Shown: piece after piece, positions 35,917 to 44,981 of the stretch | Layout of the letters: each line of letters starts with the position of its first letter | Numbering within the stretch: position 1 is the first letter of the stretch | Assembly: GCF_000236035.1 (NCBI RefSeq) | Contig: NZ_JH393259.1 | Location: 458,721 to 522,720, forward strand | Source of the DNA: Vreelandella boliviensis LC1 | GTDB taxonomy: Bacteria; Pseudomonadota; Gammaproteobacteria; Pseudomonadales; Halomonadaceae | Length of the DNA: 64,000 nucleotides | Direction of reading: 5' to 3' | Notes under the pieces: model-generated | Database searches by the model: none | What the model was told of the DNA's origin: nothing | The model's input: only the letters and a program-made list of their open reading frames with translations | Position numbers and translations under genes: made by a program

Positions 35917-37293
35917 TTACTCGGGGATGCCTCCCCGAGTTAACGCGGCCGGGTCCAGCAGCCGCTCTAGCGTCTCCCTGTCGAGATCAGTCTTCTCCTC
36001 AGCCACATCAATAATTGGCCGCCCCGCTTGGTATGCCTCTTTGGCAATAGCCGCGGCGGCGTTGTAGCCAATAGCGCCATTTAACGCCGTCACCAAAATG
36101 GGATTCCTCGCCAGCGGGCCTTTTAAATTATCTTCACGAACCTTAAAGGTGGCAATCGCACGGTCAGCCAGCAGCCGGGCGGTATTACTCATTAAGCTAA
36201 TTGAGGTAAGCAAATTGAAAGCCACCAGCGGCAACATAACGTTTAACTGGAAATTGCCGCTCTGCCCTGCAATGGTGATCGCGGCATCCAGACCGATGAC
36301 TTGTGCGGCAGCCTGAGCGGCTGACTCAGGAATAACAGGATTAACCTTCCCTGGCATAATCGAGCTACCGGGCTGTAATGCCTCAAGCTCAATTTCCCCT
36401 AGTCCAGCCAACGGCCCTGAATTCATCCAGCGCAGGTCATTGGCAATTTTCATAATCACACAGGCTAAACCTTTCAATTGCCCAGAAAGCTCCACCGCCG
36501 CATCCTGGGAAGAGAGGCTAGCAAAGAAGCTGTCATTTGGGGTGAACATCAACCCCGTCTGTTCGCTCAGCTCTTGCGCTATCTGTTCAGCAAAACCGAT
36601 CGGTGCGTTAATGCCAGTACCCACGGCGGTTCCGCCCTGGGCTAATCGACACAGCCTCTTCATGGCGCTATCAAAGCGCTCAATGGCCTGACTTAATTGG
36701 CTCGACCAGGCGCCCAGCTCTTGATCCATGCGTAGCGGCATGGCGTCCATCAGGTGAGTACGGCCGGTTTTCACCACATGGCTAAGCTCACCGGCACGCT
36801 GGTCGATGGTATCGCGCAGGTGAACCAGGGCTGGGCGTAGCGATTCGTGTACTGCGATGGCAGCTGATAGATGAATCGCCGTGGGGATCACATCATTGCT
36901 GGACTGCCCCATATTGACGTGGTCATTCGGGGTGACTTCGAGGCCCTCACGGCTTGCCAATGTCGCCAACACTTCGTTGACGTTCATATTGGTAGAGGTA
37001 CCTGAACCGGTTTGGAATACGTCGATGGGAAAATGCTCGTCGTGTTTACCGGTTAACACTTCCCGGGCGGCTTTTTGAATTGACTCGCCGCGGGCGCTAT
37101 CCAGCCCTCCCAGGGTTTGATTCGCCCGAGCTGCCGCGAGCTTGATGCGCGCGACGGCGTGAATAAAGGCTGGGGGCATGGGCGAATGAGAGACAGGAAA
37201 GTTATTGATCGCTCGCTGGGTCTGCGCGCCATACAGGGCCTTGGAAGGCACTTCCAGCTCGCCCATGCTATCGCGTTCCATCCGTGTTGCCAT
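35917..37293 (-). CDS. fumC: Fumarate hydratase class II
   Basis: FumC is the iron-free fumarase of the TCA cycle. The protein (about 458 residues) has the family start DSMGELEVP, GSGTSTNMNVNEV, NMGQSSNDVIPTA, the TGRTHLMDAMP catalytic His region and the signature GSSIMPGKVNP. I chose the ATG at 37293 (MATRMERDS) because GGGAGAAAG precedes it. The last codons form a perfect hairpin (35919-35940) that includes the C-terminal sequence TRGGIP. Together with acnB it covers TCA steps in this window, though the genes are far apart. Confidence 0.96.
   Translation of the reverse strand: MATRMERDSMGELEVPSKALYGAQTQRAINNFPVSHSPMPPAFIHAVARIKLAAARANQTLGGLDSARGESIQKAAREVLTGKHDEHFPIDVFQTGSGTSTNMNVNEVLATLASREGLEVTPNDHVNMGQSSNDVIPTAIHLSAAIAVHESLRPALVHLRDTIDQRAGELSHVVKTGRTHLMDAMPLRMDQELGAWSSQLSQAIERFDSAMKRLCRLAQGGTAVGTGINAPIGFAEQIAQELSEQTGLMFTPNDSFFASLSSQDAAVELSGQLKGLACVIMKIANDLRWMNSGPLAGLGEIELEALQPGSSIMPGKVNPVIPESAAQAAAQVIGLDAAITIAGQSGNFQLNVMLPLVAFNLLTSISLMSNTARLLADRAIATFKVREDNLKGPLARNPILVTALNGAIGYNAAAAIAKEAYQAGRPIIDVAEEKTDLDRETLERLLDPAALTRGGIPE
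35919..35940. repeat. Perfect hairpin within the 3' end of fumC
   Basis: ACTCGGGGA and TCCCCGAGT are 9-bp arms around a TGCC loop. The structure lies over the last fumC codons and ends two bases before its stop. It may terminate the convergent EEP gene or stabilise the fumC mRNA end; no T-run follows on the fumC strand. Confidence 0.6.
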
Positions 37294-37474
37294 TGCTCTT
37301 TCTCCCATCAGTCAGATTCATAGTGCTGGCTATCTGAGCGTATCACCACGTTTTCGTTCGCTCACGCTTTTGTTCACTAGTGCGAAACCACCTCGATTCC
37401 CTTCAAGCTAGCGGGTTCGGCCATCCAGGCAAGCTTGCCCCACCACCCGCTGAGTAAATGCCAAAAGCCAAATG

Positions 37475-37503
37475 TTGCACTGCACAAAAACACTTGCTAT
37501 GCT
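37475..37503 (+). promoter_or_regulatory. Candidate promoter for the phasin gene with a TGCA-type symmetric site
   Basis: TTGCAC and TATGCT are separated by 17 bp, with TGC directly before the -10 as in extended -10 promoters. The -35 region carries TGCAcTGCA and the start region carries GCTGCAACGCA. TGC/GCA-rich sites are typical of PhaR-type phasin repressors, so this could be an operator; no phaR gene is in the window. The rest of the 300-bp gap from fumC shows nothing recognisable. Confidence 0.5.
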
Positions 37504-37599
37504 GCAACGCAAGATAGCTTAAAAAGCTAACCACTCAATAGGCAGCGCCAACCTCTGGATAGCTGCTTTTGGCAAGACTAACCCCTGGAGGGTATGACG

Positions 37600-37974
37600 A
37601 TGCGTACATTAAATACTAACGAAATGACTCAGCAGTTTGACAACATGTTTATGGCGCCTGTACGCGCTTACATGGCGTTGAGCATCGATTACAGCGAAAA
37701 AATGATTAACGCTCAGATGGACGCTAGCAAAGCCTATGTCGACACTGGCATTGCTCAAATGCGTCAAGTGATGGATGTGAAAGACGCAGACGGCCTGCGT
37801 AGCTACATGGAAGGTCAGCAAAAAGTTGCTAAAGAGCTGGCTGAGCGTGTTAAAGGCGATACCGATAAAGTCGTATCTCTACAGCAGGACTTTATCCAGA
37901 AAAGCCAGAAAATTACCGAAGACAACGTTAAGCAGGCGCAAACCGCAGCTAGCAAGTTAAGCAAAACCGCTTAA
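37600..37974 (+). CDS. Phasin family protein (PHA granule-associated)
   Basis: The 124-residue alpha-helical protein matches the phasin family: amphipathic helices without cysteine or proline-rich segments, MAPVRAYMALSIDYSEKMINAQMDASKAY, then a Lys/Gln-rich C-terminal helix ending AASKLSKTA. Phasins coat polyhydroxyalkanoate granules. GGAGG lies two bases before an ATG at 37594 and eight bases before the ATG at 37600, so I prefer the latter. A bidirectional terminator follows at 38013. No PHA synthase is nearby. Confidence 0.87.
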   Translation: MRTLNTNEMTQQFDNMFMAPVRAYMALSIDYSEKMINAQMDASKAYVDTGIAQMRQVMDVKDADGLRSYMEGQQKVAKELAERVKGDTDKVVSLQQDFIQKSQKITEDNVKQAQTAASKLSKTA

Positions 37975-38012
37975 TCGCTTATTGAAACAATAAGCTGGTA
38001 AACAAATCGTGT

Positions 38013-38050
38013 AAAACGCCCCTGCTGGCTCTAGCCTTCTGGGGCGTTTT
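38013..38050. terminator. Bidirectional terminator between the phasin gene and hda
   Basis: AAAACGCCCC and GGGGCGTTTT form a perfect 10-bp stem with an 18-base loop; A-run and T-run lie on either side, so it can end both convergent genes. Confidence 0.88.
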
Positions 38051-38084
38051 AGTGATTATCTTTAGCATGTTTTTACCCGGCGCT

Positions 38085-38792
38085 TCACCAGCCGAGGGCG
38101 GATTTTACAAACGGTATGGTCAATTTACGCTTGGCTGATAGTGATGCTTTATCCAGGGTTTCCACCGCACGGCAAAGTTCGCCTAACTCGCGAGGGCCAC
38201 GATGCAAAATATAGCGCCCAACGTCATCGGGAAGTTGCATACCTCTCACGCTGGCACGCAGCTTTAGAGCTGCCAACCGCTCATCGTCATCCTCTAAAGT
38301 GCGCACGTGAAAAGTCACTCCCCAGGTCAGACGCGAAGCCAAATCGGGCAGCACCACGTTTAGCTGTCGCGGGGAGGCGCTGGCGGCAATCACTAATTTT
38401 TTCCCAGCATCTCTTAGCCGGTTAAAGGCGTGAAACAGCGCTTCCTCCCAGCGCTTGCGGCCAATTACGCACTCCAAGTCATCAATGGCAACAAGATCCA
38501 AACGCTCGATGTCTTCCAGCATTAACGGCGGAAAATGGCCCAATTCATCCAGCGGTAAGTAAAGCGCGCGTTTATCTGCATCAGATGCCGCATGACAAGC
38601 CGCCTGAAGTAGATGGCTACGCCCCACTCCTGGCGCTCCCCACAGATAAAGAAACTGCTCACCCTCCGGGGCCAGCTGCTGGGCAAGTTTATCTACCAGC
38701 GGCGTATTTGCACGCGCCACATAGTAATTATCAAAGGTCGCGTCGTCACGCAGTCCAATTCCCAAGGGAAGCTGTGCCGGTGCTCGGCTCAT
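38085..38792 (-). CDS. hda: DnaA regulatory inactivator Hda
   Basis: Hda, with the DNA-loaded sliding clamp, stimulates ATP hydrolysis by DnaA to stop re-initiation. The 235-residue protein has an N-terminal clamp-binding motif (QLPLGI at about 7-12) and a DnaA-like AAA+ domain. The P-loop reads GAPGVGRSHLL, with Arg where most P-loops have Lys, the same as in E. coli Hda. VAIDDLECV, PDLASRL and the C-terminal KRKLTIPFVKSALG are conserved. It overlaps the PerM-type gene by 4 bp. Confidence 0.95.
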   Translation of the reverse strand: MSRAPAQLPLGIGLRDDATFDNYYVARANTPLVDKLAQQLAPEGEQFLYLWGAPGVGRSHLLQAACHAASDADKRALYLPLDELGHFPPLMLEDIERLDLVAIDDLECVIGRKRWEEALFHAFNRLRDAGKKLVIAASASPRQLNVVLPDLASRLTWGVTFHVRTLEDDDERLAALKLRASVRGMQLPDDVGRYILHRGPRELGELCRAVETLDKASLSAKRKLTIPFVKSALGW

Positions 38793-39919
38793 GGTGACTC
38801 CCGTCCATCATGGTGGCCCAGCTCGTCGTGGTGTGAAGAACTGGTCTCAATGATTGGCGTATGTTTGTCGGTATTATTTTCATCGTACAGTTCGCTATGC
38901 TGATAGCGAACTTTAACTTCTTTTAGCAGCACTAGAATCACCGCAGCAACGGGCAGTGCCAACAACACCCCTGTTAAGCCAAACAGATTACCACCCGCCA
39001 GCACGGCGAATATAACCGCGACCGGGTGTAGGCCAATCTTATCGCCCAATAATTTAGGCTGCAGAACAACGCTCTCGGCCATTTGGCCAATACTAAATAC
39101 CAGGATAACGCCTAGCACCGCCCACCATGTGGCGTACTGGAACAGCGCGACGACAAGGGCAATCACCAGGCCGACAATAAAGCCCAAGAACGGCACAATG
39201 CTTACTAATCCGGATACAAAGCCGATCAACAGACCAAAATTAAGCCCCATCAGCGTTAAGCCCACCGCATAAATAATCCCTAAACAGAGCATCACCAGCA
39301 GTTGACCACGTAAAAACGATGACAGCACTTCATCGCAACGACGCGCCAACCGGAAGGTATCGTTTGCCCACTGGCGCGGCACGAGATTGGCAATACTGGT
39401 CAGTAGGCGGTTCCAATCCAAGAGTAGATAGAAGGTAACCACAGGAATCAACGCCACATAGGTGATCCATGATGCAAAGGCCATACCGGAACGGCCAATT
39501 TGTCCTAGCGCCTGGGCTAAATAGCCGCCTGCATCGCGCCAGTTTTCGGCCAGTGTCTCACGCGCATTGGTTAACTCCGCAGTTAAGTCATAACCGGTCC
39601 ACTCTTGCACCTGGGGAGCGAGAGTATTTTCTACCCAATTGAAGATACCTGGAATAGCCTCGCCCAGCTGTTTAAGCTGTTGAACAAGAAGCGGTATTAA
39701 AATCAACATACTCACCACAAGCACGACCAGCAGCACTAAAAACACGCTACCCACCGCGAATGGCCGATTCATGCCCCAGCGTTGAAAACGGTTAGCCAGC
39801 GGATCAGCTAAGTAAGCGAGAATCATCCCGGCAATAAAAGGCATCAAAACCGCATCTAACAAATAGATTAAACCGCCTATCACCACCAAAAATAGAACAC
39901 CCCACCAAGAATTCCGCAT
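38789..39919 (-). CDS. perM: AI-2E family transporter (PerM-like permease)
   Basis: The 376-residue protein has about eight membrane segments and the family layout: paired N-terminal helices (LFLVVIGGLIYLLDAVLMPF), a large extracytoplasmic loop, then PVVTFYLLLDWNRL and VSIVPFLGFIVGLVIALVVA. The C-terminal tail is hydrophilic and His/Asp-rich. Family members export small molecules or act in ion or AI-2 transport; the substrate here is unknown. The perM-hda linkage and purM on the other side are conserved in Pseudomonas. Confidence 0.88.
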   Translation of the reverse strand: MRNSWWGVLFLVVIGGLIYLLDAVLMPFIAGMILAYLADPLANRFQRWGMNRPFAVGSVFLVLLVVLVVSMLILIPLLVQQLKQLGEAIPGIFNWVENTLAPQVQEWTGYDLTAELTNARETLAENWRDAGGYLAQALGQIGRSGMAFASWITYVALIPVVTFYLLLDWNRLLTSIANLVPRQWANDTFRLARRCDEVLSSFLRGQLLVMLCLGIIYAVGLTLMGLNFGLLIGFVSGLVSIVPFLGFIVGLVIALVVALFQYATWWAVLGVILVFSIGQMAESVVLQPKLLGDKIGLHPVAVIFAVLAGGNLFGLTGVLLALPVAAVILVLLKEVKVRYQHSELYDENNTDKHTPIIETSSSHHDELGHHDGRESP

Positions 39920-40163
39920 AGTTCCCTCTCAAACGTGATTTAACCCGACCATTTCACTTATCGTAGCTATTTTCATTTATCGCTACTATCGCTGCTCATC
40001 GCTACTATGCCGCATATGAGTGAAAGCCGCTTGTAAGCTTTTCATAATGTGTGACAGCGGTGCGGCCTGCGCCGCTGAGTGTTACAATCCGCTCCAGTTA
40101 TCGTCCAGCACTGGCCATGTCGCCAGCACTACCAGCACCGCTATTTGCTTCACAGGATCCGTC

Positions 40164-41231
40164 ATGACCGAGACCTCCACTTCTTCGGCTACTCCTTCAC
40201 TCAGCTATAAGGACGCAGGCGTCGATATTGATGCCGGTAACGCCTTAGTTGACCGCATTAAACACGTTGCCAAGCGCACTACTCGCCCAGAGGTAATGGG
40301 CGGACTTGGCGGTTTTGGCGCGCTCTGCGAGATCCCAGCGGGCTATCGGCAGCCCGTGCTAGTCTCTGGTACCGATGGCGTCGGCACCAAGCTGCGCCTG
40401 GCGATGGATCTTGGCAAACACGACACCATTGGTATTGACTTGGTCGCTATGTGTGTCAACGATCTCATTGTGGCCGGTGCCGAACCGCTGTTATTCCTAG
40501 ACTACTATGCCACGGGTAAGCTCGATGTGGATATTGCTGCTGACGTTGTCACCGGCATTGGCGCTGGTTGCGAACTGGCTGGCTGCGCCCTGGTAGGCGG
40601 CGAAACCGCCGAAATGCCGGGCATGTATGAAGGCAGCGACTACGATTTAGCGGGCTTTTGCGTGGGCGTGGTTGAAAAAGCAGATATTTTAGATGGCAAC
40701 AAAGTGGCCGAAGGCGACGTCATATTGGGACTTGCTTCATCCGGGCCACACTCCAACGGCTACTCGCTGATTCGTAAAATCCTCGAGGTCAGCGACGCTT
40801 CGTTAGAGACCGACATCGACGGTAAAACCCTTGGCGATGCGCTCATGGCGCCCACGCGCATCTATGTTAAATCACTGCTCTCCTTAATGCGCGGCAGCAA
40901 TATTGCCGTACACGCGTTATCGCACATCACCGGCGGCGGTTTGCTTGAAAACATTCCTCGCGTACTGCCCGACAATCTCGCTGCGCATATTGATATTGCT
41001 AGCTGGAAGCGCCCAGCCGTGTTTGATTGGCTGCAGGCCAACGGCAACGTTAATGAAACCGAAATGCACCGCGTGCTTAATTGCGGTATTGGCATGGTCG
41101 TTGTGGTGCCGCAACATCAAGCAGAGCAGGCGATGGCTCATCTAGAAGCCGAGGGCGAATCAGTTTACCACCTCGGCCAGATCGTTGAGCGCCAAGGGGA
41201 CGCCGTTATTCTGGAGAACCTCTCGGCATGA
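40164..41231 (+). CDS. purM: Phosphoribosylformylglycinamidine cyclo-ligase (AIR synthetase)
   Basis: PurM closes the imidazole ring of purines using ATP. I chose the ATG at 40164 ([21 protein letters not shown]), with AGGA upstream, giving 355 residues; the frame extends to 40020 without homology. [21 protein letters not shown]-type region, [12 protein letters not shown] and [14 protein letters not shown] are intact. It overlaps purN by 4 bp (ATGA), so the two are translationally coupled. No PurR-type box is visible in the 240-bp upstream region. Confidence 0.97.
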   Translation: MTETSTSSATPSLSYKDAGVDIDAGNALVDRIKHVAKRTTRPEVMGGLGGFGALCEIPAGYRQPVLVSGTDGVGTKLRLAMDLGKHDTIGIDLVAMCVNDLIVAGAEPLLFLDYYATGKLDVDIAADVVTGIGAGCELAGCALVGGETAEMPGMYEGSDYDLAGFCVGVVEKADILDGNKVAEGDVILGLASSGPHSNGYSLIRKILEVSDASLETDIDGKTLGDALMAPTRIYVKSLLSLMRGSNIAVHALSHITGGGLLENIPRVLPDNLAAHIDIASWKRPAVFDWLQANGNVNETEMHRVLNCGIGMVVVVPQHQAEQAMAHLEAEGESVYHLGQIVERQGDAVILENLSA

Positions 41232-41983
41232 CCAACACGGACTACCAGAGCGATACCATTAAAGACGTAACGCCAGAACCCCTCGGTGCACGCCGCATAG
41301 TGGTGCTTATCTCAGGCAGTGGTAGCAATCTGCAGGCGCTGATTGATGCTCAGTCTCACGACCGATTAGGCGGCGGAGAGATTGTCGCGGTCATTTCCAA
41401 TATTGCTGACGCCTATGGTTTGAAGCGCGCCCATCAAGCAGGCATTGACGCGGTTGCTCTACCCCACCGGGAATACGATAGCCGCGAAGCTTATGACGGC
41501 GCCTTAATCAAAGTCATTGAGCGCCACGAGCCGGATCTGATTGTGCTGGCGGGCTTTATGCGCATTTTAACGCCTCGCTTTGTCCAGCGCTTCCTGGGTC
41601 GGATGCTGAATATCCACCCTTCGTTGCTGCCGGACTACCAAGGGCTCAACACTCACGCCCGCGCTCTCGCAGACGGTGTTGCCAGCCACGGCTGTAGCGT
41701 TCACTTCGTCACCGAAGAGCTAGACGGTGGCCCGGTCGTACTGCAAGCGGAGCTGATGGTCAGCGATGACGACACAGCTGAAACACTGCAAGAGAAGGTT
41801 CGCTCCCGGGAGCACCTAATCTACCCGATTGCGGTGCAGTGGTTTTTGGAAGGCAGGCTGCAGTTTAGTGCCGAAGGCGCCAAAATGGACGGTCATCTTC
41901 TGCCGGAACACGGAATGCGTCTTTCCCACGCCGACGCTGCAGAAGAGCTTGATGAGGAGCTCGACGAAGAGTCGCAGGGCTAG
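41228..41983 (+). CDS. purN: Phosphoribosylglycinamide formyltransferase
   Basis: PurN formylates GAR with 10-formyl-THF. The core (residues about 22-215) has [45 protein letters not shown] and [12 protein letters not shown] with the catalytic Asn, His and Asp. The protein is 251 residues, about 40 longer than E. coli PurN, because of an N-terminal extension and an acidic C-terminal tail ([15 protein letters not shown]). A terminator at 42011 ends the purMN operon. PurU in this window competes for the same formyl donor. Confidence 0.96.
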   Translation: MTNTDYQSDTIKDVTPEPLGARRIVVLISGSGSNLQALIDAQSHDRLGGGEIVAVISNIADAYGLKRAHQAGIDAVALPHREYDSREAYDGALIKVIERHEPDLIVLAGFMRILTPRFVQRFLGRMLNIHPSLLPDYQGLNTHARALADGVASHGCSVHFVTEELDGGPVVLQAELMVSDDDTAETLQEKVRSREHLIYPIAVQWFLEGRLQFSAEGAKMDGHLLPEHGMRLSHADAAEELDEELDEESQG

Positions 41984-42010
41984 AATGGTATCGTCACAAT
42001 AAGCATTAAA

Positions 42011-42049
42011 AAGCGCCTTACAGTTTTTTGCCGTAAGGCGCTTTTTTGT
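42011..42049. terminator. Bidirectional terminator between purN and dcd
   Basis: AAGCGCCTTAC pairs with GTAAGGCGCTT around an 11-base loop, followed by six T on the plus strand and an A-run on the other side. Confidence 0.92.
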
Positions 42050-42067
42050 AGCAAAGCATTTCGATAA

Positions 42068-42634
42068 TTAGGTACGCGGCAAGGTCACCCCACGCTGTCC
42101 CATATACTTCCCGCCCCGGTCTTTATACGAGGTTTCGCACACTTCATCGGACTCTAGGAAAAGCATCTGCGCAACGCCTTCATGAGCATAGATTTTCGCC
42201 GGCAGATTGGTGGTATTAGAGAATTCCAGAGTAACGTGACCTTCCCACTCAGGCTCAAGCGGCGTCACGTTGACAATAATGCCACAGCGCGCGTAGGTGG
42301 ATTTACCCAAGCAAATAGTGAGCACGTTACGGGGAATACGGAAGTACTCTACCGTACGCGCCAGCGCGAAAGAGTTTGGCGGAATAATGCATACGTCGCC
42401 TTTAATATCGACGAAGCTTTTAGCATCAAACGCTTTGGGATCAACAATCGCTGAATGAATATTGGTGAAGACTTTGAATTCATCTGAGCAGCGCACGTCA
42501 TAGCCATAGCTCGATGTGCCGTATGAAATCACTCGCTGTTCGTTCACATAGCGCACTTGCTCGGCTTCAAACGGTTCGATCATCGCGTCGCTTTTGGCCA
42601 TACGACGAATCCAATTATCAGATTTGATACTCAT
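42068..42634 (-). CDS. dcd: dCTP deaminase
   Basis: Dcd deaminates dCTP to dUTP, the main source of dUMP for thymidylate in enterobacteria. The 188-residue protein matches the homotrimeric family: [49 protein letters not shown] and the C-terminal [19 protein letters not shown]. It starts 11 bp after the mrp stop on the same strand. Confidence 0.97.
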   Translation of the reverse strand: MSIKSDNWIRRMAKSDAMIEPFEAEQVRYVNEQRVISYGTSSYGYDVRCSDEFKVFTNIHSAIVDPKAFDAKSFVDIKGDVCIIPPNSFALARTVEYFRIPRNVLTICLGKSTYARCGIIVNVTPLEPEWEGHVTLEFSNTTNLPAKIYAHEGVAQMLFLESDEVCETSYKDRGGKYMGQRGVTLPRT

Positions 42635-42645
42635 TTATGTCGTTA

Positions 42646-43446
42646 TCACTCACTAAAGGAAATAGTTGGGCCGTCGCTTTGATTCGCGCTAACCGCTTCA
42701 GCAACTTTTTTGGCAATAGCCACAAAGGTTTGACTCACTGCCCCCTCAGGTTCAGACACTACGCTTGGGCGCCCCGAATCAGTCAGTTCCCGGATGGAGA
42801 GCGTCAGTGGTAGTCGTCCAAGCACTTGGGTATCGTACTCTTGAGCGATGCTATCGCCACCGCCGGTGCCAAAAATAGCCGCTTCATGACCGCAATTTTC
42901 GCAGTGGTAGAGGCTCATATTTTCAACCACGCCAAGCACCGGAACGTTAACCTTACGGAACATTTCGATCCCTTTACGTGCATCTAAAAGGGCAATGTCC
43001 TGCGGGGTGGTTACAATCACCGCACCCGCCACTGGCACTTTCTGGGCCAGGGTCAGCTGGATATCACCGGTGCCAGGGGGCATGTCTATCAACAGAAAAT
43101 CGAGATTATCCCATTGAGTTTGCGTCAGCATCTGCTGGAACGCGCCCACCACCATCGGCCCACGCCAAACCATCGGCTCGCGAGTATTGACCATGAACGC
43201 CATCGACATGGCCTGAATACCATGGGCCTGGAGCGGTAGAAATTTGTCGTTGCTAGCCGCTTGAGGGCGCACGCCCTCTTTAACACCGAGCATTTGCGCC
43301 TGGCTGGGTCCATAGATATCCGCATCTAGGACACCCACACGATAGCCCTGAGCTGCCAGCGCTAATGCCAAATTCACGGTGACGGTGGATTTTCCCACGC
43401 CTCCCTTGCCCGATGCCACTGCAATAATATGCTTAACCCCATCCAT
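42646..43446 (-). CDS. apbC: Iron-sulfur cluster carrier ATPase ApbC/Mrp
   Basis: This is a deviant Walker A P-loop ATPase of the Mrp/NBP35 family (VASGKGGVGKSTVTVNLA at about 10-27) that carries and transfers Fe-S clusters. The CENCG pair that bridges a cluster between subunits is present, as are LDADIYGPSQAQM and LIDMPPGTGDIQLTL. At 266 residues it lacks the N-terminal DUF59/MIP18 domain found in longer Mrp proteins. AGGAG precedes the ATG. It is followed by dcd. Confidence 0.95.
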   Translation of the reverse strand: MDGVKHIIAVASGKGGVGKSTVTVNLALALAAQGYRVGVLDADIYGPSQAQMLGVKEGVRPQAASNDKFLPLQAHGIQAMSMAFMVNTREPMVWRGPMVVGAFQQMLTQTQWDNLDFLLIDMPPGTGDIQLTLAQKVPVAGAVIVTTPQDIALLDARKGIEMFRKVNVPVLGVVENMSLYHCENCGHEAAIFGTGGGDSIAQEYDTQVLGRLPLTLSIRELTDSGRPSVVSEPEGAVSQTFVAIAKKVAEAVSANQSDGPTISFSE

Positions 43447-43539
43447 TCAATGGCACTCCTCGTCTTAGGCTCTTAATAACTGAATTAACGTTGAGTGAAT
43501 GATACGCCTCGCAGCCTAAATCATAAACCAACAACAAGA

Positions 43540-43569
43540 GAGCGGATGCCGGTTCCCCAGCATCCGCTC
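43540..43569. terminator. Hairpin terminator between the coiled-coil gene and mrp
   Basis: GAGCGGATGC and GCATCCGCTC form a perfect 10-bp stem with a 10-base loop (43540-43549, 43560-43569). It follows the coiled-coil gene (minus strand); the downstream T content is modest. Confidence 0.7.
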
Positions 43570-43620
43570 TTACTCTGTTAACACGGAACATCCATTACAG
43601 CGTTAACATCTAGCCTTTTA

Positions 43621-44778
43621 TTAACCAGCGTTTTGCTGCGATTCTTCACTGCTACCATCGCTGTCGTTGGCGCTCTCACTAGCAGAGGGCCCACCTGACG
43701 AACCTTCTTCAGACGAGTTGTCCTGTGAAGATGATACAGCCTCGCCAGCTGACTCTTCCGCATCTGCCAAGCGACTGTCTAACGTCGACAGCTCCTCGCG
43801 CCATTCACTTAACTGGCTCTCTAAACGCTCTAGCTGGCTCTCACGCTGTTCGATATCACTCTCAACGCTTGCCACTTCTTCACGGCCCATGTCCAGGGCG
43901 ACCATAACGTCATCCAGCTCACTACGCACCTGACTCAAGCTTTGTTCTTCCTCTTCGCGTAGCACCGTCAGTGACTCCACATCGCTTTTCAGTTCATCTC
44001 GTTCGCTGGTGAGTGAGTCACGCTCATTTTTTAGCTCATCAAGCTCGCTTTGGGAAGTCGAGATTTCCTCTTCTAAGCCGCTTAGCTGTTCATTTGACTG
44101 GTTGATCTGATCTTCTAGCGTAGTCAGCTCCTCTTTGGTGCTGCCCAGCTCTTCAACCGCTTGCTGACGCTGCTGCTCAGCTTCCTGGCGGGCTGCCTCA
44201 GCCTCCTGGCGGGCTTCTTCAGCGCTAGAACGCGCTTCTTCTACTTGCTGGAGGGCACTTTCCGCCTCATCTCGGGTGCTAATGATTTCATCACGCTCTT
44301 CGCGCAGTTCAGTCATCTCGCTCTCAGCGGTTGCTACCTGCTCGTTAACAGAGGCAATTTCTTCTTCCAGCGCATCTCGCTCGGTCTCAAGCGCTTCTAA
44401 ACGCGATTGAACATCGCCGACATTGCCTTGAGCGCTTTCAAGGGACGAACGAGCCTCTTCCTGCTGTGCTTCCAGGGATGCCATGTCCTCCCGCAGCGCA
44501 GCTAAATTGGTTTCAGCTTCCTCGATTTCTCTGATGCGCTGGCTCATTCGGTTATTTTCTTGCTCAGCGCTGGCGAGCTGCTCTTCTAAGCTTTCGACGC
44601 GATCCTGGCGGGAGCCTGCATTAGACTGCGCCATAATCGCCCAGATAACCGCAATGGCTGCGATACCAGCAATTGCTTTTACCCGGTTATCTTGGAAGAG
44701 GGTTTTCATGTCCGACTTTTTAGCCGGCTCTGGCTTGTTGGCAGGCGACTGGGGATCCGAGTGGTTTGCTTCCGACAT
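43621..44778 (-). CDS. Inner-membrane-anchored coiled-coil protein of unknown function
   Basis: The 385-residue protein has a short Pro/Ser/Lys-rich cytosolic N-terminus, one membrane helix at about 35-51 (IAGIAAIAVIWAIMA), then about 280 residues of almost continuous coiled coil rich in Glu, Gln, Ser and Arg. It ends with a Ser/Glu/Asp-rich disordered tail of about 50 residues. The topology suggests a periplasmic or cytoplasmic rod tethered to the inner membrane. I recognise no catalytic motif and no close named family. It is flanked by its own promoter region and a terminator, so it is probably monocistronic. Similar composition in SMC-like or chromosome/cell-wall scaffolds is common and not diagnostic. 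Confidence 0.8.
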   Translation of the reverse strand: MSEANHSDPQSPANKPEPAKKSDMKTLFQDNRVKAIAGIAAIAVIWAIMAQSNAGSRQDRVESLEEQLASAEQENNRMSQRIREIEEAETNLAALREDMASLEAQQEEARSSLESAQGNVGDVQSRLEALETERDALEEEIASVNEQVATAESEMTELREERDEIISTRDEAESALQQVEEARSSAEEARQEAEAARQEAEQQRQQAVEELGSTKEELTTLEDQINQSNEQLSGLEEEISTSQSELDELKNERDSLTSERDELKSDVESLTVLREEEEQSLSQVRSELDDVMVALDMGREEVASVESDIEQRESQLERLESQLSEWREELSTLDSRLADAEESAGEAVSSSQDNSSEEGSSGGPSASESANDSDGSSEESQQNAG

Positions 44779-44981
44779 TATGCGTTCCTCTATGGTCTAA
44801 GCTAACGTTTGTCCAAGCTAACGATAATCAGCTGCGCGATGATCAAGTACGTGGATAACGCGCTAACCGTGGATGATCTCCCCTTAAGCATACACAGCTC
44901 ACTGTATCTAGCCAGTCTGCTTGCAAAATCGTGTATAAATGTTGCCGCAGTGTTACCAGTCAGACAAATATGTTTATTATT

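Noticed and set aside
38085..38792. Arg instead of Lys in the Hda P-loop as a loss of function
   Set aside because: E. coli Hda has the same GRSH arrangement, so this is normal for the family.
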